This document shows positions 6,338 through 8,043 of a stretch of DNA of 8,043 nucleotides, one piece after another. This DNA comes from Deltaproteobacteria bacterium. Its GTDB lineage: Bacteria > SAR324 > NAC60-12. The notes beneath the pieces are model-generated. The model had not been told where the DNA came from. It did no database searches and saw only the letters and a list, made by a program, of their open reading frames with translations. Position 1 is the first letter of the stretch, and the number at the start of each line of letters is the position of its first letter. Location of the stretch: NCBI GenBank assembly GCA_002716165.1, contig PAZT01000006.1, positions 6,362-14,404 on the forward strand, read 5' to 3'. The position numbers were made by a program, and so were the translations under genes.

Positions 6338-7657
6338 TCATAGCCTATCAAACACTGATCCATGTCCTGGAAGAAACAGACGCTGATAAAATCGATTTGC
6401 ATACTGGTCTGTCATTCCTGCTATGTAATCACAAATTATTCTTTTTTGTCCCTGCTCACTTTTTGCTGATTTCCACAAGCTTTGAAACGATCGTGGCAAA
6501 AGCATTTCAGGGTCAGACGATAATGCTTCAAAAATAGAGAGTACTATTTTACGCCCTTTGTATGTTGATGCCTGAACTGTGTTCAACTGAATCATATTGT
6601 GCCATACCGTTTCCTGAAGTGACTTTAGGAAATTATTTGGTTCTTGCGGTAGCACGGCATTCCACTGCAGCAATGGTTCTTCAAAATTTTCATTTTTAAC
6701 TAACTCAACTGATGACACAAGCCCATGAACAAGGGCTCCAACAGCCTGCTTACGACCGTGGCCAGAATCTTCTCCCGAGTTGAAAAGCTGATTTTCAATA
6801 TCTAGAAGATTTTTATCTGCAGCCCATTTCTGATCTACATTTTTAACTGCAATCTTCCAGTGGTCAAGATTTAGCAATCTTAATACTATTCCATCTTCTA
6901 AATCATGAACGCCATAGGCAATATCATCAGCAAGATTCATCATAGAAGTATCAAGAGCTTTGTACAGTGAGAAACCATGATTATGATCAGTTGGGATAGA
7001 TTGTGCACAAAATAGCTCTCTATCAGCATCAGTTAGGTGGAGAAAAACCCAATCCAATACTTTTTCTTCAGTATCTAGATAGCATTTTGGGGGGTTCCAG
7101 TCCTGCACTAAAATTGATTCATTATCTGAGCCATTTTCTTCAGGCAATTTTTTTCGACAAAGTCTTGAGTATGGAACAGGATATTTCAAAATTCCCAGTA
7201 AACTTCGTCTTGTTAAATCTAACCCGTATTCGGGAGTATGTGATTCCAGAGAGGATAGGATACGTAATGTCTGCCCGTTTGCTTCAAATCCTCCGAAACC
7301 AGACATTAAATAATTCAGAGCAATTTCTCCACCATGACCGAAAGGGGGGTGTCCCAAATCATGGGCAAGTCCATTGGTTTCTATCTGTTCTAAAGTAGGA
7401 AGTAAGTCTTTCTGCTGTGGATATCTATTAGCGAGATTCAATACCAAGCCACGTCCAATTTGAGCAACCTCCATCGAATGAGTAAGACGTGTACGATGGA
7501 AATCTCCCTCCAATACTCCTAAAATTTGCGTTTTTGCCTGCAGCCTTCTAAATGCTGAAGAATGAATCACTCTCGCCCTGTCCCTTTCAAATTCTTCTCG
7601 TTGATCATGTGGGCGCTGCAAACTATTTGGAGCACGACGTTCTTTCCAAAAGGTCAT
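6338..7657 (-). CDS. dgt: deoxyguanosinetriphosphate triphosphohydrolase (dGTPase), HD superfamily
   Basis: Dgt-family enzymes hydrolyse dNTPs, classically dGTP, to the deoxynucleoside and triphosphate, shaping the dNTP pool in the cytoplasm. The 439-residue product begins with FWKERRAPN and carries RDRARVIHSSAFRRLQAKTQ (25-44). The HD-type metal site is visible as His60 (RLTHSMEVAQ), His99-Asp100 (AHDLGHPPFGHGGE) and an Asp pair at 244-245 (LADDIAYGVHDLEDG). The C-terminal MTDQYANRFYQRLF (415-428) is also typical. All metal-site residues are present, so an active enzyme is expected; substrate preference cannot be read from sequence. The gene ends with TGA, which matters for reading the TGA in the selenoprotein gene. 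No strong Shine-Dalgarno precedes the ATG. It is first in a same-strand run with ispG (53-base gap). Confidence 0.94.
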   Translation of the reverse strand: MTFWKERRAPNSLQRPHDQREEFERDRARVIHSSAFRRLQAKTQILGVLEGDFHRTRLTHSMEVAQIGRGLVLNLANRYPQQKDLLPTLEQIETNGLAHDLGHPPFGHGGEIALNYLMSGFGGFEANGQTLRILSSLESHTPEYGLDLTRRSLLGILKYPVPYSRLCRKKLPEENGSDNESILVQDWNPPKCYLDTEEKVLDWVFLHLTDADRELFCAQSIPTDHNHGFSLYKALDTSMMNLADDIAYGVHDLEDGIVLRLLNLDHWKIAVKNVDQKWAADKNLLDIENQLFNSGEDSGHGRKQAVGALVHGLVSSVELVKNENFEEPLLQWNAVLPQEPNNFLKSLQETVWHNMIQLNTVQASTYKGRKIVLSIFEALSSDPEMLLPRSFQSLWKSAKSEQGQKRIICDYIAGMTDQYANRFYQRLFLPGHGSVFDRL

Positions 7658-7834
7658 TTTAAAACCATATTTTGCAAAATTATTTAATAATTAACATGAT
7701 ATTTATATCAAATATAGAAAGTAAATTATAATTTATTGAATTGTTTTTTTCACGTTAATTGATGGTCAAAAAGATTTTAATATTTGCTAAAACAAAAAAA
7801 ATTAAATCTGTAAACTCTAAAATCCTCAAATCAC

Positions 7835-7862
7835 TTGAAATTATTATTAACTAAATTAGAAT
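7835..7862 (+). promoter_or_regulatory. candidate sigma70-type promoter for infA
   Basis: TTGAAA (7835-7840) is followed by 16 bases and TAGAAT (7857-7862), each one mismatch or more from consensus. The element lies about 70 bases upstream of the infA start, a reasonable leader length. In sequence this AT-rich, such matches occur by chance. Confidence 0.3.
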
Positions 7863-7919
7863 TAGATGTTTGTTTTCAATGAATACAGATAATACATTAG
7901 CTGTAAAAATTTTTAATAT

Positions 7920-7924
7920 AGGAG
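7920..7924 (+). promoter_or_regulatory. ribosome binding site deciding the infA TTG start
   Basis: AGGAG lies 8 bases before the TTG at 7933, an ideal spacing. No in-frame ATG or GTG lies between the site and the conserved IF-1 sequence, so it fixes TTG as the start. It is the clearest Shine-Dalgarno in the window. Confidence 0.8.
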
Positions 7925-7932
7925 TATAACTT

Positions 7933-8043
7933 TTGAGTGAAGATAAACTAGAAGTTGAAGGAACAGTTATCGAGTCTTCTAAAGGAATTTTTCGAGTGAA
8001 ACTAGAAAATGATCATGTAGTTATAGGCCATTTATCTGGAAAG
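7933..8043 (+). CDS. infA: translation initiation factor IF-1 (3' end outside window)
   Basis: IF-1 binds the ribosomal A site of the 30S subunit and works with IF-2 and IF-3 in start selection. The first 37 codons are present. The product begins (M)SEDKLEVEGTVIES and continues FRVKLENDHVVIGHLSGK, which aligns with the E. coli IF-1 pattern of EGTVxE, FRVxLENxHxV and HxSGK at the same spacing of the OB-fold strands. The family length is about 72 residues, so roughly half the gene is seen. The start is TTG, supported by AGGAG eight bases upstream. It is divergent from dgt, and no other ribosomal-protein or secY-cluster gene is visible upstream. Confidence 0.93.
   Translation, partial: MSEDKLEVEGTVIESSKGIFRVKLENDHVVIGHLSGK

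Larger units (their letters stand above)
7658..7932. other. divergent intergenic region between dgt and infA
   Basis: This 275-base, very AT-rich stretch separates the divergent dgt and infA genes and must hold their promoters. I see no ORF, RNA gene or strong hairpin. The best plus-strand promoter candidate is listed separately. For dgt, a weak minus-strand candidate reads TTGATA, 16 bases, then TATTAA, but such matches are common in this composition. Confidence 0.6.

Noticed and set aside
7003..7398. A 131-codon plus-strand ORF within dgt.
   Set aside because: It is antisense to the dGTPase gene, including the conserved HD motif region, and has no recognisable features of its own.

Overview
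This is an AT-rich window (about one third G+C by eye) from a Gram-negative bacterium. The outer-membrane LPS-assembly protein LptD and the MEP-pathway enzyme IspG show the envelope type and the bacterial isoprenoid route. No rRNA, tRNA, mobile element or CRISPR array is visible. I cannot name the taxon. The IspG barrel is of the type seen in plants, chlamydiae and Bacteroidetes, and a free-living AT-rich lineage is plausible but unproven.

Layout: lptD (minus strand, 3' end outside the window) occupies 1-2324. A 383-base divergent intergenic region (2325-2707) holds a 9-bp perfect inverted repeat and a short protein-like stretch. A secreted or membrane-anchored, degenerate staphylococcal-nuclease-like protein follows at 2708-3355 (plus strand). 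A 36-base convergent gap contains a hairpin. Next, at 4168-3392 on the minus strand, is the main discovery: a selenoprotein of the glycine/sarcosine/betaine/D-proline reductase selenoprotein B family, interrupted by an in-frame TGA at 3673-3671. A conventional reading ends after 165 residues. Read through as selenocysteine it gives 258 residues with a U-x-x-C motif, and a SECIS-like hairpin with a GGUCG loop starts 12 bases after the TGA. The PLP-homeostasis gene yggS diverges from it (4206-4898, plus strand). A possible small membrane protein (5089-4907), ispG (6284-5109) and dgt (7657-6338) follow on the minus strand and may be one transcript running dgt, ispG, small ORF. The window ends with the first 37 codons of infA (plus strand, TTG start).

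Most genes are unrelated housekeeping functions: outer-membrane assembly, PLP homeostasis, isoprenoid precursor synthesis, dNTP pool control and translation initiation. The selenoprotein implies that the genome elsewhere encodes SelA, SelB, SelD and tRNA-Sec. TGA also ends dgt and TGG encodes Trp throughout, so wholesale reassignment of TGA does not explain the in-frame TGA.
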